The position numbers and the translations under genes were made by a program. A DNA stretch of 64,000 nt, from positions 30,214-94,213 of the forward strand of contig JANLFW010000005.1 of NCBI GenBank assembly GCA_024653305.1, given 5' to 3'. Positions 25,017-33,570 of the stretch are shown here, piece after piece (positions within the stretch are counted from its first letter, which is position 1; every line of letters starts with the position of its first letter). This DNA is from Candidatus Acetothermia bacterium (GTDB lineage Bacteria > Bipolaricaulota > Bipolaricaulia > Bipolaricaulales > Bipolaricaulaceae). The notes under the pieces were generated by a model, which had not been told where the DNA came from, did no database searches, and worked only from the letters and a program-made list of their open reading frames with translations.

Positions 25017-25967
25017 TCACCGCTCGTAGTGCACCCGCCGTTGGGTCACCAAGAGCTGGAACAGCGTGAGCACGAAGATGATGCCGAACAGCACCACCGA
25101 CGCCGCGGAGGCCGGCCCAAACCCGGATGCCCCCCGCGGGCCGCTCTGGAACATGCGGGTCACGATGTAGTACACGATGGTTTCCGCCGACCGCAAGGGG
25201 CCAGAGGTCCCGCTGAACAGGAACACAACCTCTTCGTAGATCTTGAACGATCCGATAAGGGCCATGATGAACACGAAGAAGATCTGGGGGGTGAGGAGGG
25301 GAAGGGTAACGTGACGCCACACGCGCCACCCCGAGGCTCCATCCACCTTGGCGGCGTCGTAGTACATCCGGTCGATCCCCTGCATCCCCGCAAGAAGGAT
25401 CACGGCCTGGTACCCTACGAACCGCCACACGTTCATGATCACGAGCGCCCACAGGGTGTAGCGCGGGTTGTTCAACCAGTTGATGGGGGTGAGCCCGACA
25501 TACCCCAGGAAGTAGTTGAGGAGGCCCTTCCGCCAATCAAAGATCCAGTTCCAAACCAAACCAATGGCCGCAACCGGCGTCACATAGGGCAGGAAATAGC
25601 TCAACCGGTAGAACGCCCGCAACCGAAGCCCCTGGTTGAGGAAGCTCGCCAAGGCCAGGGCCAGAACCAGGGTGATGGGCACGGATAGCCCCACGTAAAG
25701 GCTCGTCTGGTAGATGGCCTTGAGGAAGTACCGGTCGCCGAACAGGATCCGGTAGTTCGCAAGCCCTGCGTACACCTTGTAGAACGGGATGACGGTGTCC
25801 CCGACCCGCTTCACCGTGTACACGTCGTGGAGGGAAAGGTAGAACGCATTGAAGAACGGGTAAAACGTGAAAACCCCGAGTACCACGAGGGCGGGAAGGA
25901 GGTAGAGATAGGCCTCCGCCGTTTCCCGCCAAAAGGCCTTGCGCCACCAGTCTTCCGGAACCCTCAC
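25017..25967 (-). CDS. Sugar ABC transporter permease, MalF/UgpA type
   Basis: This 316-residue inner-membrane protein of the carbohydrate-uptake (CUT1) family starts at a GTG. It has six predicted helices (first at about residues 17-38, YLYLLPALVVLGVFTFYPFF) and the EAA loop DAAKVDGASGWRVWRHVTLPLLTP near residues 208-231. An imported sugar or glycerol-phosphate-like solute is expected. A strong hairpin separates it from the binding-protein gene. No MsmX/UgpC-type ATPase is encoded nearby. Confidence 0.9.
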   Translation of the reverse strand: MRVPEDWWRKAFWRETAEAYLYLLPALVVLGVFTFYPFFNAFYLSLHDVYTVKRVGDTVIPFYKVYAGLANYRILFGDRYFLKAIYQTSLYVGLSVPITLVLALALASFLNQGLRLRAFYRLSYFLPYVTPVAAIGLVWNWIFDWRKGLLNYFLGYVGLTPINWLNNPRYTLWALVIMNVWRFVGYQAVILLAGMQGIDRMYYDAAKVDGASGWRVWRHVTLPLLTPQIFFVFIMALIGSFKIYEEVVFLFSGTSGPLRSAETIVYYIVTRMFQSGPRGASGFGPASAASVVLFGIIFVLTLFQLLVTQRRVHYER

Positions 25968-26002
25968 CCTGGCCGTGGCAACCCCCTTGGGCTCGATCCC
26001 AT

Positions 26003-26027
26003 GGGGGGAGGGGTATGCCCTCCCCCC
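26003..26027 (-). promoter_or_regulatory. Intercistronic hairpin between sugar-binding protein and permease genes
   Basis: Arms GGGGGGAGGG (26003-26012) and CCCTCCCCCC (26018-26027) form a perfect 10-bp stem with loop GTATG in the 72-base gap. No U-run follows on the minus strand. It is the third such element between a binding-protein gene and the next permease gene in this window. Confidence 0.7.
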
Positions 26028-26039
26028 ACATCCTTCCCA

Positions 26040-27263
26040 TCACTCCGCGATCAGGGCTTCGATCTCGGCCGCGAGCTGGTCCATGGCTGCCTTGGGCGAA
26101 AGCTGGCCGGTGAGGAGGAGCTCGTAGTAGCTGATCAACGTGGTGCGGATCCCAGCGTAGGCGGGATGGAGGAGCTGGGAGAACCCATGGGCGAACTGGG
26201 AGGTCATCACCGCCCGCTCGGGATGGTCCCGGCAGAACGCCTGCCACTCCGGAGAGGCGATGCCGCTCTGGGTTACTGGCAAGTACCCCGTGCTCTGAGC
26301 CCAGAACGCCGTGTTCTCCGGGCGGAGAAGGAACTCGATGTACTTCGCCGCCGCTGCGATCTGCTCCGGGGTCTGGTTGAGGGCGAACACCCCGAGGTTG
26401 GTCCCCTGGATCATCGAGGCGCAAGTTTTATGGCAAGGGACGGGGGCCACGGCCAGGGGGACCCCAGCGGTGTTGGCCGCGCTGAGGTTATAGGGATAAC
26501 CGGCCGAGGTGTCGAGGAACATGGCGATGGAAATCCCCTTGGCGATGGCATCCGAGGTGTACCCCCCCTGGACGAGGGCGTACTTGGCGAGCTCGGCGAC
26601 GAACTCCGCGGCCTCTAGACCCTTGGCGTCGTTGATCGTCACCTCCTGCCAGTCCGGAGAGAGGATCGACCCCTCGGTCTGAGCGAGGAAGCCCAGGAAG
26701 ATCTCAGGGTTCGGGGGGCGGAACGCCGTGCCGTACCGGTCGAAAACCCCGTCCCGGTTCTCATCCACCGCGTTGGCGATGACGAGCTCCCGGAACTCCT
26801 CCCACGTGGTGGGCGGGGTGGGCACAAGGTCCGGCCGGTAGTACAGGACGACGATGGACTTGTTGAACGGCACGGTCATGAGCTTCCCGGTCTGGGGGAA
26901 CGTGTTCCCCTCCCGCAGGGCGGGGACGAGGTCGGCCAGGAGCGCCTCGCTCAGGTAATCCTCGAGTGGGACAAGGGCGTCGAGGAACTGGGTGGTCCAG
27001 TTCTCGTACTGCTGAGCCACCGTAGGGGGCTGGCCGGCAGCCACCGCCGAATAAAGCTTCTGCTCCAGCGCCCCGTAGCCGCCCTGGTAGATGAGCTCGA
27101 CCACGATCCCCGGGTTCTCCGCCATGAACTTCTGGGTGAGCGCCTCGAGCGCAGGGGCGTGCGCCTTCCCCATCGCGTGCCAGAACGTGATCTTGACCTC
27201 TCCACCCCACGCCACAAGCCCCGCTACCATCATCAACACGATCAACGCGTAACCCTTCCGCAT
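26040..27263 (-). CDS. Sugar ABC transporter substrate-binding protein (UgpB/MalE family 1)
   Basis: This 407-residue exported protein has signal peptide MRKGYALIVLMMVAGLVAWG. It continues with the family-1 start EVKITFWHAMGKAHAPALEALTQ and the typical PFNKSIVVLYYRPDL and TTWEEFRELV segments. AFWHAMG resembles UgpB (glycerol-3-phosphate) and related binders more than MalE, but the ligand cannot be assigned. ATG 27263 follows an AGGAGGGAT ribosome site. It lies between the two permease genes, an order seen in some CUT1 operons. Confidence 0.88.
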   Translation of the reverse strand: MRKGYALIVLMMVAGLVAWGGEVKITFWHAMGKAHAPALEALTQKFMAENPGIVVELIYQGGYGALEQKLYSAVAAGQPPTVAQQYENWTTQFLDALVPLEDYLSEALLADLVPALREGNTFPQTGKLMTVPFNKSIVVLYYRPDLVPTPPTTWEEFRELVIANAVDENRDGVFDRYGTAFRPPNPEIFLGFLAQTEGSILSPDWQEVTINDAKGLEAAEFVAELAKYALVQGGYTSDAIAKGISIAMFLDTSAGYPYNLSAANTAGVPLAVAPVPCHKTCASMIQGTNLGVFALNQTPEQIAAAAKYIEFLLRPENTAFWAQSTGYLPVTQSGIASPEWQAFCRDHPERAVMTSQFAHGFSQLLHPAYAGIRTTLISYYELLLTGQLSPKAAMDQLAAEIEALIAE

Positions 27264-27322
27264 TGCATCCCTCCTTCCTGAGGATTGAATAAGCCAAGCT
27301 TGCGTTCCAATCTCACCTCCCC

Positions 27323-28192
27323 TCACTTCAGCCCAGTGCGGGCAATGCCTTGAACGAACTGGCGCTGGGTCAGGAAGAACAGGATCAGAATGGGCACGAT
27401 GGCCATCGTCGAAGCGGCCATGAGCAGATGGTAGTCTGTCCCCACATCCTGCTGGAAGTACCGCAGCCCCACGGGCACGGTTCGCAGCTCCACCTTGTTC
27501 GTCATGATGAGCACCCACAAGAACGCGTTCCACGAGCCCACGAACTTGAACAGGGCCACGGTGGCGATCCCCGGCCGGGAGAGCGGCACCACGATCCGCC
27601 AGAGATAGCGGAGCCGGGAACAGCCATCGATGCGCGCCGAATCCCACAGCTCGTCGGGTATGGTGCGGAAGAACTGGCGCAACAGGAAGATCCCGAACAC
27701 GGACACGATCCAGGGGATGATGAGGGCCCAGTACGTGTCGTACCAGCCCAGGCGGCTGATCGTGACGTAGTTGGGCACCAGCAGCATTTGGCCGGGGATC
27801 ATCATCGTACCCAGGAGGATCGTGAACACCACGTTCTTCCCGAGGAAGTTCATCTTCGCAAACGCGTAGGCCGCGAGGATGGTGGTGATGACCTCGCCCA
27901 CGGTGGTGGTAATCGCGATGAAAAAGGAGTTGAAGAAATAGCGGCCAAAGGGAGCTGCATTCCACGCCTCAAGGTAGTTCTCCCACCGCCACTGGGTTGG
28001 GATCCACACCGGGGGGATGCGGAGGGCCTCCACGAGGTCCTTGAACGAGGTGGAGACCATCCAGAGAAACGGCAGGATCATGATCGCTGCCCCAGCCGTA
28101 AGCAGGGCATACGAAGAAAGCTGCCATCCCGCCCGGCGCGCCCGATACACGGAAAGGCCTCCCGCGTTGCGATCGCCGAGCTTCCTGACCAT
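27323..28192 (-). CDS. Sugar ABC transporter permease, MalG/UgpE type
   Basis: This 289-residue six-helix inner-membrane protein ends VQGIARTGLK as is common in the family. It carries SFKDLVEALRIPPVWIPTQW after helix 1 and the EAA loop DSARIDGCSRLRYLWRIVVPLSRPG near residues 185-209. It pairs with the MalF-type permease encoded downstream. It is the first gene of the operon. The gap to the divergent tdk gene is 84 bases and contains promoter-like boxes for both directions. Confidence 0.9.
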   Translation of the reverse strand: MVRKLGDRNAGGLSVYRARRAGWQLSSYALLTAGAAIMILPFLWMVSTSFKDLVEALRIPPVWIPTQWRWENYLEAWNAAPFGRYFFNSFFIAITTTVGEVITTILAAYAFAKMNFLGKNVVFTILLGTMMIPGQMLLVPNYVTISRLGWYDTYWALIIPWIVSVFGIFLLRQFFRTIPDELWDSARIDGCSRLRYLWRIVVPLSRPGIATVALFKFVGSWNAFLWVLIMTNKVELRTVPVGLRYFQQDVGTDYHLLMAASTMAIVPILILFFLTQRQFVQGIARTGLK

Positions 28193-28206
28193 GGGCGCCC
28201 ATCTCT

Positions 28207-28235
28207 ACGTTACCCGGAGCCCCCTCCCCCTGCAA
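28207..28235 (-). promoter_or_regulatory. Candidate promoter of the sugar-importer operon
   Basis: Minus-strand TTGCAG (28235-28230) and TAACGT (28212-28207) are 17 bases apart. Transcription would start about 8 bases before the MalG-type ATG at 28192. Confidence 0.4.
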
Positions 28236-28240
28236 GGGCG

Positions 28241-28270
28241 TTGGTCGGGTGGGGCCGCGACCGCTACCAT
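28241..28270 (+). promoter_or_regulatory. Candidate leaderless promoter of tdk
   Basis: TTGGTC (28241-28246) and TACCAT (28265-28270) are separated by 18 bases. The -10 box ends 6 bases before ATG 28277, so transcription would begin at or next to the start codon. No Shine-Dalgarno sequence is present. Confidence 0.45.
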
Positions 28271-28276
28271 TCCCCC

Positions 28277-28858
28277 ATGCCAGGCAGGTTGGAAGTGATC
28301 ACGGGGTGTATGTTCTCGGGGAAGACGGAAGAGCTCCTCCGGCGGGTGGAACGGGCCCGGATCGCCCGGAAGCGGGTGCTCGTCCTCAAGCCGGAGTTGG
28401 ACACCCGCTACGCGGCGGAGGAGGTGGGCACCCACTACGGCCGGTCGCTTCCCTGTCACCGGCTCCCGACAGCCGTTTGCCCCAGGCGGTTTCAGGAACT
28501 GGTCACCGATCAGGACTTTGGGATCACGGACGTGTTTGCGTTCGACGAGGCCCATTTCTTCGGTCCCGAGTTCCCCGCGCTGTGCGAGTTCCTGGTGGCA
28601 CGGGGAAAGCGGGTGATCGTGGCGGGGTTGGACCTGAACTTCCGCGGCGAGCCGTTCGGGCCCATGCCGGAGCTCCTGGCCCTGGCGGACGAGGTGGTGA
28701 AGCTCACCGCGGTGTGCGCGGCCTGCGGCGCCCCGGCCACCCGCTCCCAACGGCTGGTCGAAGGCCTCCCGGCCGCCGATGGCCCGGAGATCCTCATCGG
28801 AGGCCTGGAGTCCTATGAGCCGCGGTGTCGGGACCACTTCGTACCTCCGCGCCGCTAG
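28277..28858 (+). CDS. tdk: Thymidine kinase
   Basis: This 193-residue type II thymidine kinase has the P-loop MFSGKTEELLRRVERA (residues 12-27), the Walker B-like DVFAFDEAHFFGPEF, and a zinc-binding site formed by CAACG (near residues 155-159) and a C-terminal Cys (PRCRDHF). It phosphorylates thymidine with ATP in the salvage pathway. The gene appears to be transcribed from a leaderless promoter. It is followed after 4 bases by the ThiZ-like ATPase gene, so the four plus-strand genes may form one unit, although no functional link is obvious. Confidence 0.93.
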   Translation: MPGRLEVITGCMFSGKTEELLRRVERARIARKRVLVLKPELDTRYAAEEVGTHYGRSLPCHRLPTAVCPRRFQELVTDQDFGITDVFAFDEAHFFGPEFPALCEFLVARGKRVIVAGLDLNFRGEPFGPMPELLALADEVVKLTAVCAACGAPATRSQRLVEGLPAADGPEILIGGLESYEPRCRDHFVPPRR

Positions 28859-28862
28859 CGCA

Positions 28863-29621
28863 GTGGAACGGGACGTCCCGGCGCTGGAGCTCCGGGGCAT
28901 AGCGTTCGCCTATCCCCTCCTCGCGGGGCTGCTTCCGGTCCTCGCCGGGGTTTCCCTTGCCGTGCCCCCGGGCGGCTGGGCCACCCTCATCGGCCCGTCC
29001 GGGTGCGGGAAGACCACGCTCCTCAAGGTGGCGGCCGGGCTCCTGCGGCCGGCCGAGGGGGAGGTGCTCCTCGCCGGCCAGCCGGTGGATCCATTGGGCA
29101 AGGTGACGTACATGCCGCAGGCCGACACGTTGCTTCCGTGGCGCGATGCCCTGGGGAACGCGATCCTGGCCGCGGAGGTGGACGGGAGGTCCCGGGCCGC
29201 GGCGCGCGCCGAGGCCCGGGACCTGTTCCACCGGTTCGGCCTGGCCGGGTTCGAGGAGGCCTACCCGCACGAGCTCTCCGGTGGGATGCGCCAACGGCTC
29301 GCCCTGATCCGCACCTTCATGAGCCACCGCGACGTGCTCCTCCTCGACGAGCCGTTGGGGGCCCTGGACGCCCTGACCCGGGCCGCGCTGCAGGAATGGC
29401 TGGCCGAGGTGTGGGAGACACTGGGGAAGACGGTGCTGTTCGTGACCCACGACGTGGAGGAGGCGGTCCTCCTCTCCGACCGGATCTACGTGCTTTCGCC
29501 GCGGCCGGCGCGGGTGGTGGCGGTGCTCCCCGTGGACCTTCCCCGCCCCCGCGACCGCACCTCAGGAGAGTTGGCCGGGGTCAAGGCCCAGGTTTTGACG
29601 CACTTGGAGAGCGATGGGTAA
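28863..29621 (+). CDS. thiZ: ABC transporter ATPase, ThiZ/SsuB type
   Basis: This 252-residue cytoplasmic ATPase has Walker A GPSGCGKTT (about residues 44-52), Q-loop YMPQADTLLPW, signature ELSGGMRQRLALIR, Walker B VLLLDEPLGALD and H-loop VTHDVEEA. I place the start at GTG 28863, 4 bases after tdk. An upstream ATG (28779) would require an 80-base overlap with tdk and adds residues unlike the family. It belongs to the nitrate/taurine/pyrimidine family of importers. The downstream binding protein points to a thiamine-precursor pyrimidine as substrate. Confidence 0.85.
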   Translation: MERDVPALELRGIAFAYPLLAGLLPVLAGVSLAVPPGGWATLIGPSGCGKTTLLKVAAGLLRPAEGEVLLAGQPVDPLGKVTYMPQADTLLPWRDALGNAILAAEVDGRSRAAARAEARDLFHRFGLAGFEEAYPHELSGGMRQRLALIRTFMSHRDVLLLDEPLGALDALTRAALQEWLAEVWETLGKTVLFVTHDVEEAVLLSDRIYVLSPRPARVVAVLPVDLPRPRDRTSGELAGVKAQVLTHLESDG

Positions 29622-30396
29622 GCGGATTTCGGAACTTGCTGGAAGCGCGGTGCTCCTGGCCCTCGTGCTCGTCCTGTGGGAGGTCGGGGTACGGGTGGCC
29701 GGTGTTCCCCCGTACATCCTGCCCCCGCCGACCCGGATCCTCATCACGTTCTTCGCCGACCTCCCGCTCCTCCTCTCCCACGCGGCGGCGACCATGGCCG
29801 AGGTCGGGCTCGGGCTGGCTCTCGGGGTGGTGGCCGGAGTGGGGGTGGCCCTGGCCGGCTTCTACCTGCCGCCGGTGGGGCGGGCCTTGTACCCGTTCAT
29901 CGTGGCGTCCCAGGTGGTCCCGGTGTTCGCCATCGCCCCCTTGCTCGTCCTGTGGTTTGGGTACGGGATCTGGCCCAAGGTCATCGTGGCCGCGCTGATC
30001 GCGTTCTTTCCCATTGCCGTCAACGTGATGGACGGGCTCCGCGCGGTGGGCGGGGACCTGGTGGACCTCCTGCGGTCCCTCGGAGCACGGGAGCGCCAGG
30101 TGTTCCTCCTCGTGCGGCTGCCGGCGAGCCTTCCGTTCCTCCTGTCCGGGCTCAAGGTCGGGGCCACGCTCGCCCTTGCCGGGGCGATCATCGGGGAGTG
30201 GATCGGAGGCCGGCGCGGCCTGGGGTATCTCATGATCCAGGCCAACGCCCTCCTGCGGGTGGACCGGGTGTTCGCGGCGATCCTCGCCCTGACGTCGCTG
30301 GGAGTGGGCCTGTTCTCGGGGGTGGCCCTGGCCGAGCGGTGGCTCCTCAGGTGGCGGGCCCGGGCCGGCGCGGCGTACACTCGGCCTCGGCGATGA
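29614..30396 (+). CDS. thiX: ABC transporter permease, ThiX/SsuC type
   Basis: This 260-residue inner-membrane protein has about six helices. It carries the periplasmic PPYILPPPTRILITF segment typical of the NitT/TauT/ThiX family and the ATPase-contact loop DLVDLLRSLGARERQVFLLVRLPASLPFLLSG near residues 150-181. It overlaps the ATPase gene by 8 bases and the binding-protein gene by 4, which indicates a coupled three-gene importer. Confidence 0.88.
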   Translation: MGKRISELAGSAVLLALVLVLWEVGVRVAGVPPYILPPPTRILITFFADLPLLLSHAAATMAEVGLGLALGVVAGVGVALAGFYLPPVGRALYPFIVASQVVPVFAIAPLLVLWFGYGIWPKVIVAALIAFFPIAVNVMDGLRAVGGDLVDLLRSLGARERQVFLLVRLPASLPFLLSGLKVGATLALAGAIIGEWIGGRRGLGYLMIQANALLRVDRVFAAILALTSLGVGLFSGVALAERWLLRWRARAGAAYTRPRR

Positions 30397-31337
30397 CGAT
30401 GCGGGGGGTTGTGGGCACGTTGGCCGTGGCGTGGTTCGCCGTCGCCGCGGGCGGAGCCCCGGTGCGGGTGATGCTCGACTTCTACCCGAACCCGAACCAT
30501 GTCCCCCTGTACACGGCCCAAGCGCTGGGGTTGTTCGCCGCGGCCGGGGTGGAGGTGGACCTGGTGCCCCCCGCCGATCCAAGCGATCCGGCCAAGCTCG
30601 CCGCGGCGCGGGCGGTGGACCTCGCCCTCACCCCGCAGATCAACTTCCTCATCGCCAAGGGGGCCGGGCTCCCGCTCGTCGCCGTCGGGGCCCTGATCGA
30701 CGGGGCCCTGGGAGGGCTCCTCAGCCTGAGGGAATACGGCGTGGAGGCGCTCTCCGACCTGCGCGGCCGTCGGATCGGGTACGCGCTCGAGCCCCTGGAG
30801 CCGGTGCTGTGGCGGACGATGCTCGGCGCCGTCGGGGTAAGCCCTGGTGAGTACGAGCTCGTGTATGTGGGCATGAACACACTGCTCGCCCTCCTTTCCC
30901 ACCGTGTGGACGCCATCGGCGCGTTCCGCAACTACGAGCTCCTCGCGGTGGAGCTTCTCGGCCGCGCCCCCGTGTTCTTCCCTCAGGAGGAGTACGGGGT
31001 TCCCGACACGTACGAGCTCGTGGTGGTGGCCCACCCCGCCCTCCTCCAGGAGCGGCCGGGGGCGGTGCGGGCGTTCCTCGCCGCTTTGGCAGAAGGGATC
31101 TCGTTTGCCCGCGAACACCCGGACGAGGCGTTCGCCGCGTTTGTGGCCGCGTTCCCCGACCTCGAGGGGGAACTCACCCGCCGCTCGTTCGCCACCACCC
31201 TTCCCCTCTATGCCACCGGCGCCAGCCACAGCGACCCCCCACGATGGGCGGCAATGCAGGATTACCTGATCGCGAACGGTCTGATCCTGCGGGCATTCCC
31301 CCTCGAGGAGCTGTACACCGGAGAACTCCTGCCCTAG
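30393..31337 (+). CDS. thiY: Thiamine-pyrimidine precursor binding protein, ThiY-like
   Basis: This 314-residue exported protein has a short signal segment (MRGVVGTLAVAWFAVAAGGA). It is followed by the NMT1/ThiY hallmark LDFYPNPNHVPLYTAQALGL and then LVPPADPSDPAKLAAARAVD. In ThiY these bind N-formyl-4-amino-5-aminomethyl-2-methylpyrimidine or hydroxymethylpyrimidine. The cell probably salvages pyrimidine moieties for thiamine. No TPP riboswitch is visible, since the operon begins at tdk. A second in-frame ATG six bases on is an alternative start. It overlaps the convergent gatB by 4 bases. Confidence 0.85.
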   Translation: MTMRGVVGTLAVAWFAVAAGGAPVRVMLDFYPNPNHVPLYTAQALGLFAAAGVEVDLVPPADPSDPAKLAAARAVDLALTPQINFLIAKGAGLPLVAVGALIDGALGGLLSLREYGVEALSDLRGRRIGYALEPLEPVLWRTMLGAVGVSPGEYELVYVGMNTLLALLSHRVDAIGAFRNYELLAVELLGRAPVFFPQEEYGVPDTYELVVVAHPALLQERPGAVRAFLAALAEGISFAREHPDEAFAAFVAAFPDLEGELTRRSFATTLPLYATGASHSDPPRWAAMQDYLIANGLILRAFPLEELYTGELLP

Positions 31338-32737
31338 CCCGGGGCGAGGAGGGCGCGCAGGATCTCGGTGAGCTTCTTGGCGTCGGCCCGCCCGCCCGCC
31401 TTGCGCATCGCCTGCCCGACCAGGAACCCCAGGGCTTGAGCCTTCCCGGCGCGGAAGTCGGCCACGGCCTGGGGATGGGCGGCGAGGACCTCCTCCGCCA
31501 GCCGGCGCAGGTCCTGCTCGCCCTTCATCTGGGAAAGATCGCGGCCGGAGAGCACCTCAGCAATCGGTTTCCCGGAGGTCGCCGCCTCCTCCAGGACCGC
31601 CTTGGCGCTGGCCCGGGAGATCTCCCCCGTCTGGACCCGGCCGATGAGCAGGGCGAGGTCACGGGCAGGGACCGGCGGTTCCTCTCCGGTCCAGAACTGG
31701 CGGAGCTCCGAGAGGACCCACCCTGCCGCGTCATGCGGGTCGGGCACGGACTTGGCCACCTCGTCGTAGTAGTCGGCGAGGGCCGGCTCGACGAGGAGGA
31801 CCTCCGCATCCCGCGCGGGGAGCCCGTACGCCCGCGCCCATCGTTCGGCCCGGGCCCGGGGGAGCTCGGGCATCCCCGCCCGCACCGCCTCCAGCCACTC
31901 CGGGCCGATCGCGAGGGGGACGAGGTCGGGGTCGGGGAAGTACCGGTAGTCGTGGGCCTCCTCCTTCGTCCGTTGGAGGACCAGCTTTTCTTCCTGGTCA
32001 TCCCAGCCGAACGTCACCTGGTGGATCTCCTCCCCGCGGGCGAGGAGGTCCCGGTGGAGGGCCGCGGCGGCGGCGAGGGCCCGCTCCACGGCCCGGAAAG
32101 AGTTCAGGTTCTTGATCTCGCTGCGGGTGCCCGTCCGCCCGTTCTCGGTCAGGGACAGGTTGGTGTCGCAGCGGAGGGCCCCCTTCTCCATGTCCGCGGT
32201 GGACGCCCCGAGGTGGCGGAGGAGGGTCCGCAGCTCCATGAGGAACGCCCGCGCCTCCTTCGGGGACCGGAAGTCGGGTTCGGTCACGATCTCCACCAGG
32301 GGCACCCCGCACCGGTTGAGGTCCACCAGTGCCCCGTCCGGGATGTGGATGAGCTTGCCCGCGTCCTCCTCCAGGTGCACCTGGCGCAGCCGCACGGTGT
32401 GGAGCTCCCCATCCACGGCAAACGTGAACCGCCCGCCCAACGCCAGGGGGTGCGCGTGGTGGGTGATCTGGTAGCCCTTGGGGAGGTCGGGATAGAAGTA
32501 GTTCTTGCGCTCGAACAGGGACTGGGGCTGGACCTCGGCGTCCAGGGCGAGGGCAATCCGCAACGCGAGCTCCACCGCGCGGCGGTTCAGCACCGGAAGC
32601 GCCCCGGGCAGCCCCAGGCACACCGGACAGGTCAGGGTGTTGGGCGGGGCCGCGAAGTAGTCGGCCCGGCACGCGCAGAAGAGCTTCGTGCGGGTGGTGA
32701 GCTGGACATGGATCTCAAGGCCGATGACCGTTTCCAC
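31334..32737 (-). CDS. gatB: Asp-tRNA(Asn)/Glu-tRNA(Gln) amidotransferase subunit B
   Basis: This 467-residue protein starts at GTG 32737 with METVIGLEIHVQL. It continues with the zinc site CACRAD..CPVCLGLPG, the FYPDLPKGYQIT segment, the ATP-handling core including KNLNSFRAVERAL, and a C-terminal YqeY-like tRNA-binding tail (from about residue 320). GatB phosphorylates mischarged Asp- or Glu-tRNA and passes it ammonia from GatA. GatA and GatC are not in the window. It is transcribed divergently from sufC from a near-leaderless promoter. Confidence 0.95.
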   Translation of the reverse strand: METVIGLEIHVQLTTRTKLFCACRADYFAAPPNTLTCPVCLGLPGALPVLNRRAVELALRIALALDAEVQPQSLFERKNYFYPDLPKGYQITHHAHPLALGGRFTFAVDGELHTVRLRQVHLEEDAGKLIHIPDGALVDLNRCGVPLVEIVTEPDFRSPKEARAFLMELRTLLRHLGASTADMEKGALRCDTNLSLTENGRTGTRSEIKNLNSFRAVERALAAAAALHRDLLARGEEIHQVTFGWDDQEEKLVLQRTKEEAHDYRYFPDPDLVPLAIGPEWLEAVRAGMPELPRARAERWARAYGLPARDAEVLLVEPALADYYDEVAKSVPDPHDAAGWVLSELRQFWTGEEPPVPARDLALLIGRVQTGEISRASAKAVLEEAATSGKPIAEVLSGRDLSQMKGEQDLRRLAEEVLAAHPQAVADFRAGKAQALGFLVGQAMRKAGGRADAKKLTEILRALLAPG

Positions 32738-32748
32738 GGGCGGTGGGG

Positions 32749-32777
32749 AGTATACCGGACCGGCCGGGGCCGGCCAA
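32749..32777 (-). promoter_or_regulatory. gatB promoter
   Basis: Minus-strand TTGGCC (32777-32772) and TATACT (32754-32749) are 17 bases apart. The start codon GTG 32737 is 11 bases past the -10 box, leaving a leader of about 4 bases. Confidence 0.55.
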
Positions 32778-32811
32778 CGGGCCCGACCGGCGATGGGAAG
32801 GGTTGCGCCTC

Positions 32812-32840
32812 TTGCGGAAACGGGGTCCCAGGGGTAGCCT
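32812..32840 (+). promoter_or_regulatory. Leaderless promoter of the suf operon
   Basis: TTGCGG (32812-32817) and TAGCCT (32835-32840) are separated by 17 bases. ATG 32848 begins 7 bases after the -10 box, so transcription should start at or next to the ATG. No IscR/SufR-type operator is obvious. Confidence 0.55.
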
Positions 32841-32847
32841 CCTCCGT

Positions 32848-33570
32848 ATGGCTGTGCTGACGGTGGAAGATCTGCACGTGTCCGTGGCCGACCAGCCCAT
32901 CCTGCACGGCGTGGACCTCGAGCTTTCGGCGGGCAAGGTCCACGCCCTGATGGGGCCCAACGGGTCGGGGAAGTCCACCCTGGCCATGGCGCTGGCCGGC
33001 CATCCCTCCTACCGGGTGACCCGCGGGCGGGCCCTCCTCGACGGGGAGGATCTCCTCGCCTTGCCTCCCCACGAGCGGGCGCGGAAGGGGCTCCTCCTCG
33101 CGTTCCAGTACCCGCCGGAGGTGGATGGGGTCAAGCTCCGGGAGTTCCTGCGCCTGGCGTGCGGGGAGCGGTGCATCGGGTTCTGCGAGTTCCAGAAGGC
33201 GTACCCGCAAGCATTGGCCCGCCTGCGCATGGACGGGTTCGACAATCGGGAGCTGAACGTGGGCTTTTCCGGCGGGGAGAAGAAGCGGGCCGAGCTCTTG
33301 CAGGTGTATCTCCTGCGGCCCAAGGTGGCCCTCCTCGACGAGCCGGACTCCGGGGTGGACGTGGACGCCCTGCGCCTCATCGCCGACGCGATCCGGGAGC
33401 TCGCCGCGGGCGGCACAGCGGTGCTGATCGTCACCCACTACCCGCGCGTCCTCAACCACGTGCCGCCAGCGGAGGTGTTCGTGCTCGACCAGGGGCGGAT
33501 CGTTCGCCGCGGGGGAGCGGAGCTCGCAGAACGCATCGGGGAAGAAGGATTCGAGGTGGTGCGAAGGTGA
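32848..33570 (+). CDS. sufC: Fe-S cluster assembly ATPase SufC
   Basis: This 240-residue ABC-type ATPase has Walker A GPNGSGKST (about residues 34-42), the SufC-typical Q-loop LLLAFQYPPEVDGV, signature GFSGGEKKRAELLQ, Walker B VALLDEPDSGVDVDAL and H-loop IVTHYPR. SufC powers cluster assembly on SufB. The stop overlaps the GTG of sufB by 4 bases. It is the first gene of sufC-sufB-sufS-sufU. Confidence 0.95.
   Translation: MAVLTVEDLHVSVADQPILHGVDLELSAGKVHALMGPNGSGKSTLAMALAGHPSYRVTRGRALLDGEDLLALPPHERARKGLLLAFQYPPEVDGVKLREFLRLACGERCIGFCEFQKAYPQALARLRMDGFDNRELNVGFSGGEKKRAELLQVYLLRPKVALLDEPDSGVDVDALRLIADAIRELAAGGTAVLIVTHYPRVLNHVPPAEVFVLDQGRIVRRGGAELAERIGEEGFEVVRR

Noticed and set aside
28779..28862. 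ATG start for the ThiZ-like ATPase inside tdk
   Set aside because: It would overlap tdk by 80 bases and add residues unlike ABC ATPases. GTG 28863 gives the normal N-terminus.
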